Assembly (NCBI GenBank): GCA_963745175.1 | Contig: CAVUWK010000010.1 | Coordinates: 143,748 to 207,747, forward strand | Source of the DNA: Bog-473 sp963745175 | GTDB lineage: Bacteria; Actinomycetota; Acidimicrobiia; Acidimicrobiales; RAAP-2 | DNA length: 64,000 nucleotides | Direction of reading: 5' to 3' | Shown: positions 8,253 through 16,784 of the stretch, one piece after another | Position numbering within the stretch: the stretch's first letter is position 1 | How the letters are laid out: every line of letters starts with the position of its first letter | Made by a program: the position numbers and the translations under genes | The notes under the pieces: generated by a model | What the model was told of the DNA's origin: nothing | What the model saw: only the letters and a program-made list of their open reading frames with translations | The model's database searches: none

Positions 8253-8298
8253 TCCAGCTCAGTGCGATACTCCAGCTCAGTGCGATACTCCAGCTCAG
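8253..8298. repeat. 18-bp tandem repeat, 2.6 copies
   Basis: The unit TCCAGCTCAGTGCGATAC occurs at 8253-8270 and 8271-8288, followed by ten bases of a third copy to 8298. It lies just inside the left end of the integrated element and could be an arm-type integrase site or a slippage product. Confidence 0.8.
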
Positions 8299-8372
8299 AG
8301 TACATATGAGTTCTAACCGATCCGCATTCATTCGGAGAGTGCCGCGGTATCTCCGCGGTATGAAACCCGATT

Positions 8373-8396
8373 CTGATTGATCTTTCGATCAATCAG
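8373..8396. terminator. 10-bp perfect hairpin, possible terminator
   Basis: CTGATTGATC (8373-8382), a TTTC loop, and GATCAATCAG (8387-8396) form a perfect stem. It lies downstream of the leftward DUF1990 pseudogene. No long T tract follows on either strand, so a terminator role is only plausible. Confidence 0.45.
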
Positions 8397-8436
8397 CTTC
8401 TCTTCGCAACGCCGAAGGCCAAGCCGAATGCTGGCC

Positions 8437-9018
8437 TTATGGGCAGTTGGCGTCCTCATCGACGAAACGCTTGAGCGCCCGCAGATAGCCGCCGGTTCCA
8501 CCCTTCTGGATCCCTCTACCGATCGGGCCCGATAGCCGGACCAGTGGATCGCCCGGGCGGGAGAAGGCCTCGATTTCGAACCGTACGGTCTAGTCCGGTG
8601 ACATGGAGACCACGAAGGCCTCCTCGCCCCGCTCGGGGTGGCCAGGCAGCGCCCCATAGGCAAACCCCCATCGGGTCTCTTCATCAATGACACTCACGAT
8701 TCTGCAGGGCGCCGCTAGCGCCACGACAGGCGTACCCAGGGTCACGACAACGGTCGCACCAGTGTGGATCTGCTGGTCATCGGGAAAGATCCGAACACCT
8801 GGCAGACGGTGCGCCTGCCACGTCTTCAGACCGGTCACGGCCCGCCGAAGCGTCTCGCGCCGGCTGCCAAGCACAGTCTCATAGTGGTCGTGGTGATATC
8901 CGTCCGGTCGCTTTCCCGCGAGAGTCGCCCCGATGTCGCTGTAGGTCGGTACGGCGTTCTCAAACCCCTCCACCATCAGTTTCATTGCGCCGAAGTCCGA
9001 TGGGCGGACAAACCTCAT
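8437..9018 (-). pseudogene. DUF1990 family protein, broken by an in-frame amber stop
   Basis: The frame from ATG 9018 gives 142 residues with DUF1990 features (YHHDHYETVLGSRRETLRRAV, a lysine-tryptophan pair, and RWGFAYGALPGHPERGEEAFVV), then meets TAG at 8590-8592. The same frame continues without any shift as TVRFEIEAFSRPGDPLVRLSGPIGRGIQ and ends at TAA 8437-8439, which is the missing C-terminal third of the domain. A single substitution therefore truncates the gene. It belongs to the decaying cargo of the integrated element. The domain's biochemical role is unknown. Confidence 0.85.
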
Positions 9019-9219
9019 GTTCCGTTGTTATCAGGTGGCACGACACCTAAAGCGCAGCGCCCTCAGCCGGCGGCAATGTTCTGGGGCACCCAGACAGCTA
9101 AAAAACTCCCACCAGCGTGCTCCGCTCTCCGCACCGGCACACCCACGATTAAACGGGAACGGCGCCTAGGTCAGCGGCATGCAAGACTCAGCAGCGGGGG
9201 TTGTTTACGGGGGAGTTTT

Positions 9220-12200
9220 GTGTCCTCATCGGTGACCGCGACGTTCATCTTCACGGACTTGGTGGGTTCGACCGCGACCGCAGCTCGACTGGGTCCCGAC
9301 GCCGCGGAGGAGCTGCGCCAGACGCATTTCAGGCTGCTGCGAGGCGCGGTCCTCGGCTCGGGCGGCACAGAGGTCAAGAATCTGGGTGACGGGTTGATGG
9401 TGATGTTCTCCTCGCCCAGTCGGGCTTTGGCGGGCGCGGTGGGGATGCAGCAGGCCATTCACCATCACAACCGTTCCGATGCCGAGCCGCTCGGGGTTCG
9501 CATCGGCCTTAGCGCAGGTGAGGCGGTCGAAGAGGACGGCGATTTCTTCGGTGATCCGGTCGTCGAGGCGGCCCGGTTGTGTGCGGCGGCTACCGGTGGG
9601 CAGATCCTCGCGGCCGAGATCGTGCGAACGCTGGTGGGCCGGCATGCGACGCAGACGTTCGTCGAGGTCGGGCCATTTGGAGCTGAAAGGCATTCCCGAT
9701 CCGGTGGATGCGGTCGAGGTGTTGTGGGAGCCCGCCGTGGTGGCAGGGTCGGTGCCGTTGCCGGGCCGATTGGTCGGCGCTGCTTCGGATGCGCTGTTCG
9801 GGTTCTTCGGCCGGGACGCTGAGCTGGCCGTGGTGGAGGACGCTTGCAAGCAGGCGCGCTCGACGCGACGGTGTCAGACGGTGTTCGTCGCGGGTGAGGC
9901 CGGGATGGGCAAGACCGCGCTGGTCGCGCAGGTCGCCCGGACCGCACACGATGACGGTTCGATCGTGTTGTTCGGCCACGCGGATGAGGACGTCGGGATC
10001 TCGTATCAGCCGTGGATCGAAGTGGTCTCGACCCTCGTCCGTGATGGTGATCCCGAGTGGTTGGCCGCCCTGCCCGCGGCACAACGCACGGCGCTCGGGC
10101 GTCTGGTACCCGCGCTCGCGATCCGACACCGACCGGGTAGCCGATCCAGACACGGAACGTTTGTTGTTGTGGGAAGGCACCACCGAGTTGCTGGCGGCGG
10201 CGTCACAACACGCGCCGATGTTGGTGGTGCTCGACGATCTGCACTGGGCCGACACCGCGAGCCTGCAACTGTTGCACCATGTCATCGCGTCGACGACGGC
10301 CATGAACCTGACTATCGCGTGCACCTACCGCGATACGGATCTGACCCGCGGCGATGCGCTCAACAAGTTGTTGGCCGACCTGCACCGCGAAGCGAACGTC
10401 ACCCGGATCGCGCTCGCCGGCCTCGGAGACCTCGAAGTCGTCGAACTGTTGGGCGCGGCAGCCGGACACGACCTCGACGACGCCGGTGTCGGACTGGCGC
10501 ACGCGTTGCGGCGAGAGACCGACGGGAACCCGTTCTTCACCGGCGAGGTAATACGCCATCTCGGCGAGACGGGCGGCATCGTGCTCGGCGACGACGGCCG
10601 CTGGACCGTCGCCGACGACCTCGACGAGATCGGCCTCCCTTCCAGTGTGCGCGACGTCGTGGGCCGCCGCGTCGAACGCCTCGGCGACGAGACACTGCGG
10701 GCGTTGTCGCTCGCGGCGGTGATCGGCCGCGAGTTCGACATCAGCCTGCTCGCCACGCTCGCCGATATCGACCAAGACTCGCTTTTCGATCTGATGGATA
10801 ATGCGGTCGCCGCCGCGGTGCTCGTTGAGAGCGCCGACGGCTCGCGATACCGGTTCGCGCACGCCTTAATCCAACACACGCTCTACGACGACCTGACGAC
10901 GCCTCGCCGCCAGCGCGCCCACCAACGCATCGCCGAACTGCTCGAAGCAACCACCGTGGCCGCCGACGCTGGGACGCTGGCGGAGTTGGCGCATCACTGG
11001 GTTGCCGCGACCCGGCCCGCCGACCTCGACAAGGCTCTCGGCTACGTCCGCCGCGCCGGAGACGCGGCCCGCGATGCGCTCGCACCCGACGACGCCATCC
11101 GCTGGTATCAACAAGCCCTCGACCTGCTCGCCCGCCAAAGCGAGCCCGACCAGCGCCAGCGGGCCGAGCTGCTGGCGGTACTGGGCACCGTCCAAGGCCA
11201 AGCGTCGAAGCCCGAATGCCACGACACGCTCCTCCAAGCCGCCAGCCTCGCCGAGCAGCTCGACGACACCGACCTCCTCGTGCAGGCCGCGCTCGGCTTC
11301 ACACTGCAAGAGACGGTCGGTGACAACATAGCCAGGCCGATCATCCGTGCCGCGCTCGACCGCCTCGGCTCGGAGGTGACGGCCAATCGGGCTCGGCTAC
11401 TGGTGGCGCTCGCCTGGACCCACGACATGTCCCTCGAATGGGAGGTCTGCCGGGACCTCTGCTCTCGAGGCCGTCGACACTGCCCGCGCGCGCGGGCGAC
11501 GATGCGACTTTCGTGGATGTCGTCGGGGCCGTCGGTAGGATTTATCTGGCGACGCCCGATCGCCGCGACGAACTCATCACTGACGTCGAAGCCGCGGTCA
11601 GGTTCGCCGACCGGATCGGCGACCCGGTGCTGCGTGCTCGCATCAGAAGGCAGCTGTTGTGGGCCCGGTATGAGCAGGCCGACATCGTCGGCAGTCGACG
11701 CGGTCCTCGCCGAGAGCGAAGCCCTTACCGAGATAGTCGGCCTGCCATTCCAACGCTCTCAGCACGCGGAGTTCGTCGACTGGACGGCTGCTCCTAGCCG
11801 GGAAGGCCGACGACGCGGAGACGGCCAACGAACGCGCACTCGAACTCGGCACGGTCGCAGGTGACGCCAATGCCCTCTCCGGACTTCGGCGGCTTCCTTC
11901 GTGCAATCCGCGAGCATCAAGGAAGGCTGGACGAAATCGCCGATGTGTTCATCGATGCCGCCCGCGACAACCCTTCGATCGCCGCACTCCGGTCCGCAGT
12001 CGTGTACCTGCTCGGTTCGCTCGGACGGATCGACGAGGCCCGCGAACAGCTCGCCGCCGAAGCGGCTGCCGGTTTCGACTTCCCCTACGACGGGACCTGG
12101 CTTGCGTCGATGGCGAATCTCCTCGACGCGGCCGCGACCGTTCAAGATCGCGCCGCGGCCCGCACGCTCGTCGAGCGCGTCGCACCGTTCGCAACACATG

Positions 12201-12511
12201 TCATCGCTCTCGGCGGAATGAAGACGAACGGTGCCATTGCCCGACCACTCGCCCGCGCCGCCACGGTGCTCGGCGACTACGATCTTGCCGAACAGTGGTT
12301 CGCGATTGCACACGACATCCACAACCGGCTGCAAGCCCCTTACTGGACCGCACTCGGCCAACTCGACCACGCCGACCTCTGCCTCGCGCGCCAGGACGCC
12401 GACGACATCGAACGCGCCCGCGACCTCGCAACGTCGGCCGCGCGCACTGCTGCCGAATACGGCTGCGCCGGACTCACCAAACGAGCCGCCGCACTCCTGG
12501 ACGCGGTCTGA
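9220..12511 (+). pseudogene. Adenylate/guanylate cyclase-AAA ATPase-TPR regulator, multiply frameshifted
   Basis: Starts at GTG 9220 behind a GGGGGAG site. Pieces in three frames add up to one family of about 1,095 residues: a class III cyclase domain (TATFIFTDLVGSTATAARLG, NLGDGLMVMFSS, RIGLSAGEAVEEDGDFFGDPVVEAARLCAAA); an AAA_16-type ATPase with Walker A GEAGMGKTALVAQ and Walker B MLVVLDDLHWAD; and a helical TPR-like C-terminus. Frame changes occur near 9671, 10120, 11460, 11495, 11687, 11784 and 11883, each explained by one extra base. It either is a pseudogene in a dead element or suffers from insertion errors. Intact relatives are cytosolic signal-responsive regulators. Confidence 0.88.
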
Positions 12512-12627
12512 TACGAACGTACGAACCCGAGCAGAACGCGCCCCATAACGTCGCACCGAACACGGCCGATCCCCCTATCCCAATCGTGGCGTTCGGCCGC
12601 ACCTTCGTGAGCCGGTAGCAAGCAGCT

Positions 12628-12728
12628 GTCAAGGGCGGCCGGAGGCCGGCGTAGCGGACCCTTGACGGCTGCGCCGGAAGCAACCGGCAGTTCTCACAAT
12701 GGTGGTGGCCGGCCGCCCACGGCCGGCC
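12628..12728. repeat. Pair of strong inverted repeats
   Basis: First an 8-bp stem, GTCAAGGG at 12628-12635 against CCCTTGAC at 12659-12666, with a GC-rich inner segment. Then a 9-bp stem, GGCCGGCCG at 12707-12715 against CGGCCGGCC at 12720-12728, with a CCCA loop. Confidence 0.7.
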
Positions 12729-12942
12729 TGGATGCCCTCTGGGGCCTTCAGAACGGACCCTGGCCCCCTCATCTGAAGAAGCCGGTGCGATCGGGCTCGA
12801 ACCCCTCATGAACGCCGATGAACGATCCGCGGGCGCGGTCGCATCGTGTGCTCCATCGGGATCCGCACGTCCCGAGCGCCTGCCGAGGCGTTGGCGGCTT
12901 GAAGCAGTAGAGAAGAATTCTCATGGTTGAGTGGTCGTTCCA

Positions 12943-12966
12943 GGTGGAGATAGGTGGAGATAGGTG
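12943..12966. repeat. 10-bp tandem repeat, 2.4 copies
   Basis: GGTGGAGATA at 12943-12952 and 12953-12962, then GGTG. Short iteron-like repeat upstream of the excisionase-like gene. Confidence 0.6.
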
Positions 12967-13249
12967 ATTGATTCTCCACTCCGATCTCACGACTTCAGTC
13001 TTGCTGCTCTGTCCTCTGCTGCTCTCTGTTCGTCTCTGTCGTGCCCTCCTCTGCGTTGATCATCTCTGTCGTTCGTTAGACGTCGTTGATGCACACCATC
13101 TCGATGTGATCGTCATCATGAACGACTCGCCTCTGCGTTGCGTGGGCGATTTCTGACGTCCGTCTGACCTGCATGTTGTTCGATTTCGGGTTCCTCGATG
13201 TCCATTTATAGGTAGGGAAATGAATTTTCGGACTGGAGAAGGGGATGTC

Positions 13250-13468
13250 ATGAGCACACTGGTTGAGATTGGAAATGAGGCGAGAGGTCCAGCTCCGGTT
13301 CAGATGCTTCTGACGGCCGAACAGACGGCGAAGTCGCTCGCAATCGGCCGTACGAAGGTCTTCGATCTGATCCGTGGCGGGGAACTCGAGTCGATTCAGA
13401 TCGGCTCGAGCAGGCGGATTCCCATCGATGCCATCGAGGCATTCGTGTTCCGACGCCGCGGCAATTGA
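13250..13468 (+). CDS. xis: Excisionase-family helix-turn-helix protein
   Basis: A 72-residue DNA-binding protein starting at ATG 13250 with a GAGAAGGGG site upstream. The core LLTAEQTAKSLAIGRTKVFDLIRGGELESIQIGSSRRIPIDAIEAFV is the MerR-like winged-helix fold used by excisionases: recognition helix, then the RGGEL turn, then the RIP strand. Such proteins bend DNA at attachment sites and favour excision by the partner integrase. It sits directly before the integrase remnant and 540 bp from the tRNA-Cys attachment repeat. The gene looks intact although its integrase is not. Confidence 0.85.
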   Translation: MSTLVEIGNEARGPAPVQMLLTAEQTAKSLAIGRTKVFDLIRGGELESIQIGSSRRIPIDAIEAFVFRRRGN

Positions 13469-13562
13469 TCCAGTTCGGAGAACTTCCGGCATTTCCGTCG
13501 ACTCCGGAGACCGTTCTTGGTTGATACCGCCCGACAGCCCTATACGGCCGGAGGACCCGACG

Positions 13563-13918
13563 ATGGCCAACATCCGATCCCGCGAGACCGCAGGCGGACC
13601 CCGCTACGACGTGAAGTTGGCCTCCCGCTCCGCCGGGCTGACCTCTCCCAAGCCTGGAAGGACGCCTGCACTGCCATCGGGTTGACCGGTGTCCGTCCGC
13701 ACGATCTCCGGCACCATGCGGCAACGGTGATCGCCCGCAATCCCAACGTGACGTTACGAGAGCTCATGGCCGCCATCGGCCACTCGTCGCCGGTTGCCGC
13801 CCTGCGTTACCAGCACGCCACGGCGGAGCGGAGCAAGGCGATCGCGAGCTACCTCGATGACGTGATCACGGCGGCACAGAGTGCGCAAGGGTCCGCTCCG
13901 GTCCCCCTCCGTCCGTGA
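13563..13918 (+). pseudogene. int: Tyrosine integrase, internally deleted
   Basis: The first codons at 13563 (MANIRSRETAGGPRYDVK) match the usual start of actinobacterial integrases. From about 13630 another frame gives the catalytic C-terminus: SQAWKDACTAIGLTGVRPHDLRHHAATVIARNPNVTLRELMAAIGHSSPVAALRYQHA, with the HxLRH box, the second His-type position in GHSS and the Tyr nucleophile in LRYQHA. Some 250 or more residues between these parts are missing and the frames do not join. The remnant points at the tRNA-Cys gene. An out-of-frame open stretch from 13517 is incidental. Confidence 0.85.
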
Positions 13919-13995
13919 TGAGCCGAGGTATGTGCGCGGTATCTGGCGGGGACTCGGAGCGAGGCGAAATCCTTGGCGATGCCACTCACCTGCAC

Positions 13996-14043
13996 AAACG
14001 AAAAGAGGCGGCGGGCGGAATCGAACCGCCGTACGGGGCTTTG
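13996..14043 (-). repeat. attR-like copy inside intact tRNA-Cys
   Basis: Right copy of the 48-bp direct repeat. It covers the tRNA-Cys 3' half from inside the anticodon to 10 bp beyond the 3' end, and so marks the integrase crossover region. Confidence 0.9.
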
Positions 14044-14077
14044 CAGGCCCCTGCCTAAACCACTCGGCCACGCCGCC
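14006..14077 (-). tRNA. tRNA-Cys (GCA)
   Basis: A 72-nt cloverleaf on the minus strand. The acceptor stem GGCGGCG pairs with CGCCGCC; the anticodon stem GGGGC/GCCCC encloses CTGCAAA with anticodon GCA; the T-arm is GGCGG-TTCGAAT-CCGCC; the discriminator base is U, as expected for cysteine tRNAs. CCA is not encoded. Its 3' half was rebuilt by the integrated element to its left. Confidence 0.96.
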
Positions 14078-14094
14078 GTGTAGGGACACGAGCG

Positions 14095-14116
14095 GGCGGC
14101 CAGCCTAATGGCCGCC
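14095..14116 (-). terminator. Hairpin between small membrane protein and tRNA-Cys
   Basis: GGCGGCCA (14095-14102), loop of six, TGGCCGCC (14109-14116). It lies 48 bp past the stop of the leftward small membrane protein gene. GC-rich stems without a T tract are common as actinobacterial terminators. Confidence 0.5.
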
Positions 14117-14163
14117 GTTCCCCGCCCCCGGCACCCCCAACGGGGCCCGGGCCGAACCGGCTC

Positions 14164-14334
14164 CTAGTTCCGGAAGCGGGAAACCAGCCAGAACACCCCG
14201 GCAATCAGGGCGACGACCACCGCGGCCTTCAGGAAGAAGAAGAAGATGCCGGCCAGGCTGGCCAGGATCCAAAAGGCGATGATGATCCCCACCACGCCCA
14301 CGGCCGTCATGGCGAGGGCGTGGCTGAAGCTCAT
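14164..14334 (-). CDS. Small membrane protein
   Basis: A 56-residue protein made almost entirely of two hydrophobic helices (HALAMTAVGVVGIIIAFWILASLAGIFFFF and LKAAVVVALIAGVFWLVSRF) with a short basic tail. It is an integral membrane protein with no recognised family. The ATG at 14334 has no clear ribosome site; a GTG at 14373 would add 13 polar residues. It is divergent from glnD, 60 bp away. Confidence 0.65.
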   Translation of the reverse strand: MSFSHALAMTAVGVVGIIIAFWILASLAGIFFFFLKAAVVVALIAGVFWLVSRFRN

Positions 14335-14396
14335 GGGGGTCTTGCTCTCTCTGCGTTCTACGTCTTTGCTCACAAACCCAATGCTACGTTCCCGCC

Positions 14397-16751
14397 ATGG
14401 TCGCCGAGACGTCACTACGTGACCGGCGCAGCCGGCTGCTGGCTGAGCCTGGGCTGAAGGGCCAAGAATTCTGTCGCCGATACGCCGCCGAGGCCGACGC
14501 CTGGCTCTCGGACCTGGCCGAGCGCGCCGCCGGCGACAACAAGCGCCACCTGGCCTTGGTCGCGGTCGGCGGCTACGGCCGTAGCTCGCTGTGCCCCTAC
14601 AGCGACCTCGACGTGATGCTGGTCCACAACGGCCACAGGGAGATCGGAAAGGTCGCCGACGCCATCTGGTACCCGGTGTGGGACGAGGGTGTCCACCTCG
14701 ACCACTCGGTCCGCCGTCCATCCGAGGTGCTCCACGTCGCCGCCGAGGACGTGCGGGTGGCACTCGGCCTCCTCGACGGCCGGCTTGTCTGGGGCGAGCC
14801 CAGGGTCGCCGAGCCACTCCTCGACAAGGCCCGCGCCGCGTGGCGCGACCGCCTGGGGACCCGGTACCTCCCTCTGCTCGAGATGCAGATGGCCGAGCGT
14901 CGCGCCACCGCCGGCGACGTGGCGTTCCTGCTCGAGCCCGACCTCAAAGAGAGCCACGGCGGCCTACGTGACGTCAGCGTGCTGCGCGCCATCTCGGCCT
15001 ACGCGCCTCTCCTGGCCGAGTATGCCGATGTGGCCTCACTCGGAGACGCGGCCGCGCTCCTCACCGACATCCGGGTCGAGCTGCACCGCCTTGCCCACCG
15101 CGAGCACGACAAGCTGCTGCTGCAGGACCAGGACCAGGTGGCGTCCGCGCTCGGGTTCGCCGACGCCGACGCCCTCATGCTGGCCGTCTCGACTGCCGGC
15201 CGGCAGATCGCCTGGGTGAGCGACGAAGTCTGGCGCCGCCGGCGCCTGTGGGATCCGAGCCCGCCGCCGAAGCGTCGTTTCCGCCGAGGTTCGCCCGATC
15301 GCGGTACGCGCCCTGCACCCCCGGAGCTCGGCCCCGACATGGTCGAGATCGATGGCGAGATCGCCCTGACTCCGCTTGCGCCCGTGTCCGACGATGCATC
15401 GCTGCCGTTGCGGCTCGCCGCCACTGCCGCGCGGCTGGAGCGGCCCATCGCCAGGGGATCGCTGCACCGCTTGGCCGACCGTATGCCCCCACCCGGAGAC
15501 CCATGGACGGACAAGACCCGCACGACACTCGTCACCCTTCTCGGGCTGGGACGGCCGGCCATCGACCAGATCGAGTCGCTCGACCAACACGGCCTGCTGG
15601 TGCGTCTCATCCCGGAGTGGGCCGCCGTCCGCAACAAACCCCAGCGCAACGCCTACCACACGTTCACCGTGGACCGTCATCTCCTGGAGGCCGCGGCACT
15701 CGCCGCCGAGCTGACGGACACCGTGGAGCGGCCGGACCTGCTTCTGGTCGGCACGCTCCTGCATGACATCGGCAAGGGCTTCCCGGGCGATCACACCGCG
15801 GTGGGCATGGAGGTGGTCGAAACCATCGCCACGCGCATGGGGTTCGATCCAGCCGATGTCGCCGTCCTGGTCGACCTCGTGCGGAATCATCTCCTGCTGC
15901 CCGACACCGCCACCCGGCGCGACCTCGACGATCCCACCACCATCGCCCGCGTCGCGCGGGCCGCCGGGGACAGGCTGACACTGCACCTGCTGGCCGCCCT
16001 GACCGAGGCGGACAGCAGAGCAACCGGTCCCTCGGCGTGGGGCGCCTGGAAGGCCGGCCTCGTCGCGGACCTCGTCGCGCGCACCGATCGCATGCTCAAA
16101 GGGGAGACGGAGCCGGCCGGGCCGGACCGCATCGTCACCGCCAACCGGGAGCTCATGACAGAGGTCCGTGCGACGGGGCTCCCATCGGTCTCGCTCCAGC
16201 CGCCCCACGTCATCGTGGCTGCACCGGATCGGCCCGGCCTCTTCTCCTCCGTGGCCGGCGCGCTCGCGCTCAACGGGATGGACGTGCGGGCCGCCAACGT
16301 CAGCGGCGAGGACGGCGTCGCCGTCGAGATGTTCACCGTCGAGGTGGCCCGTGGGACCTGGCCCGACACCGCCAAGCTCCGCGAGGACCTGGCGGCCGTG
16401 CTCTCGGACCGTTTGGCCCTCGGCGAGCGCCTGTCCGAGCGCGAGCGTACCTACCCGCTTCGGCGCGGCTCGGCCGCCCACCTGCCCGGGAGCGACGTCA
16501 ACGTGGACAACGACGCCTCCGAGACCGCCACCGTGCTCGAGGTCCGTGCCCCCGACGAAATCGGTCTGCTCCATCGGATCACCCGGGCCCTCTTCGACGC
16601 CGGGCTCGATGTGGTCTCCGCCCGGGTCTCCACGCTGGGTGAAATGGTCGTTGACGCCTTCTATGTCCGGGAGTCCGGCGGGTCCAAGGTCACCGATGCC
16701 AGCCGGCTCACAGAAATCAGCAACGCAATAAGGGCGGAATTGGGTCTTTAG
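14397..16751 (+). CDS. glnD: [Protein-PII] uridylyltransferase
   Basis: A 784-residue bifunctional nitrogen sensor that attaches and removes nucleotidyl groups on PII according to glutamine level. The nucleotidyltransferase motif is VAVGGYGRSSLCPYSDLDVML (residues 56-74, with metal-binding Asp70 and Asp72). An HD hydrolase domain follows (LLVGTLLHDIGKGFPGDHT, about residue 455). Two C-terminal ACT domains start with VIVAAPDRPGLFSSVAGAL and LEVRAPDEIGLLHRITRALF. Length is slightly short of proteobacterial GlnD but normal for actinobacteria, where the modification is adenylylation. No PII or amt gene is in the window. Confidence 0.95.
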   Translation: MVAETSLRDRRSRLLAEPGLKGQEFCRRYAAEADAWLSDLAERAAGDNKRHLALVAVGGYGRSSLCPYSDLDVMLVHNGHREIGKVADAIWYPVWDEGVHLDHSVRRPSEVLHVAAEDVRVALGLLDGRLVWGEPRVAEPLLDKARAAWRDRLGTRYLPLLEMQMAERRATAGDVAFLLEPDLKESHGGLRDVSVLRAISAYAPLLAEYADVASLGDAAALLTDIRVELHRLAHREHDKLLLQDQDQVASALGFADADALMLAVSTAGRQIAWVSDEVWRRRRLWDPSPPPKRRFRRGSPDRGTRPAPPELGPDMVEIDGEIALTPLAPVSDDASLPLRLAATAARLERPIARGSLHRLADRMPPPGDPWTDKTRTTLVTLLGLGRPAIDQIESLDQHGLLVRLIPEWAAVRNKPQRNAYHTFTVDRHLLEAAALAAELTDTVERPDLLLVGTLLHDIGKGFPGDHTAVGMEVVETIATRMGFDPADVAVLVDLVRNHLLLPDTATRRDLDDPTTIARVARAAGDRLTLHLLAALTEADSRATGPSAWGAWKAGLVADLVARTDRMLKGETEPAGPDRIVTANRELMTEVRATGLPSVSLQPPHVIVAAPDRPGLFSSVAGALALNGMDVRAANVSGEDGVAVEMFTVEVARGTWPDTAKLREDLAAVLSDRLALGERLSERERTYPLRRGSAAHLPGSDVNVDNDASETATVLEVRAPDEIGLLHRITRALFDAGLDVVSARVSTLGEMVVDAFYVRESGGSKVTDASRLTEISNAIRAELGL

Positions 16752-16784
16752 TCCCGCAAACTCCCAAGTAGAATCCCGGCTGCG

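Larger units (their letters stand above)
12512..13249. other. Non-coding stretch with hairpins, no gene seen
   Basis: About 740 bp inside the integrated element. It holds a GTCAAGGG/CCCTTGAC inverted repeat (12628-12666), a perfect GGCCGGCCG/CGGCCGGCC hairpin (12707-12728), a 10-bp tandem repeat (12943-12966) and a pyrimidine-rich run before the excisionase gene. No frame shows domain content. The structure could be a replication or transfer origin left from the mobile element, or non-coding RNA; nothing decides between them. Confidence 0.5.
8226..13995. mobile_element. Integrated-element remnant inserted in tRNA-Cys
   Basis: About 5.8 kb bounded by a 48-bp direct repeat of the tRNA-Cys 3' half (8178-8225 and 13996-14043). 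The intact tRNA is at the right end, next to an excisionase-like gene and the remains of an integrase, the normal gene order for actinobacterial integrative elements. The other content is a nonsense-broken DUF1990 gene, a multiply frameshifted cyclase/ATPase regulator and a structured non-coding stretch. No replication, transfer or phage gene is left, and the integrase is not functional, so the element is fixed. Confidence 0.85.

Noticed and set aside
8253..8298. Short tandem repeat as a CRISPR remnant
   Set aside because: Units are directly adjacent without spacers and only 18 bp long; no cas gene is present.
9220..12511. Several separate short genes (cyclase, ATPase, TPR proteins)
   Set aside because: The pieces line up end to end as one known domain architecture, each joined by a single extra base, so one broken gene explains them better.
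12785..12810. T-arm-like sequence suggesting another tRNA
   Set aside because: A TTCGA-type loop occurs, but no acceptor, D or anticodon stems can be drawn around it.
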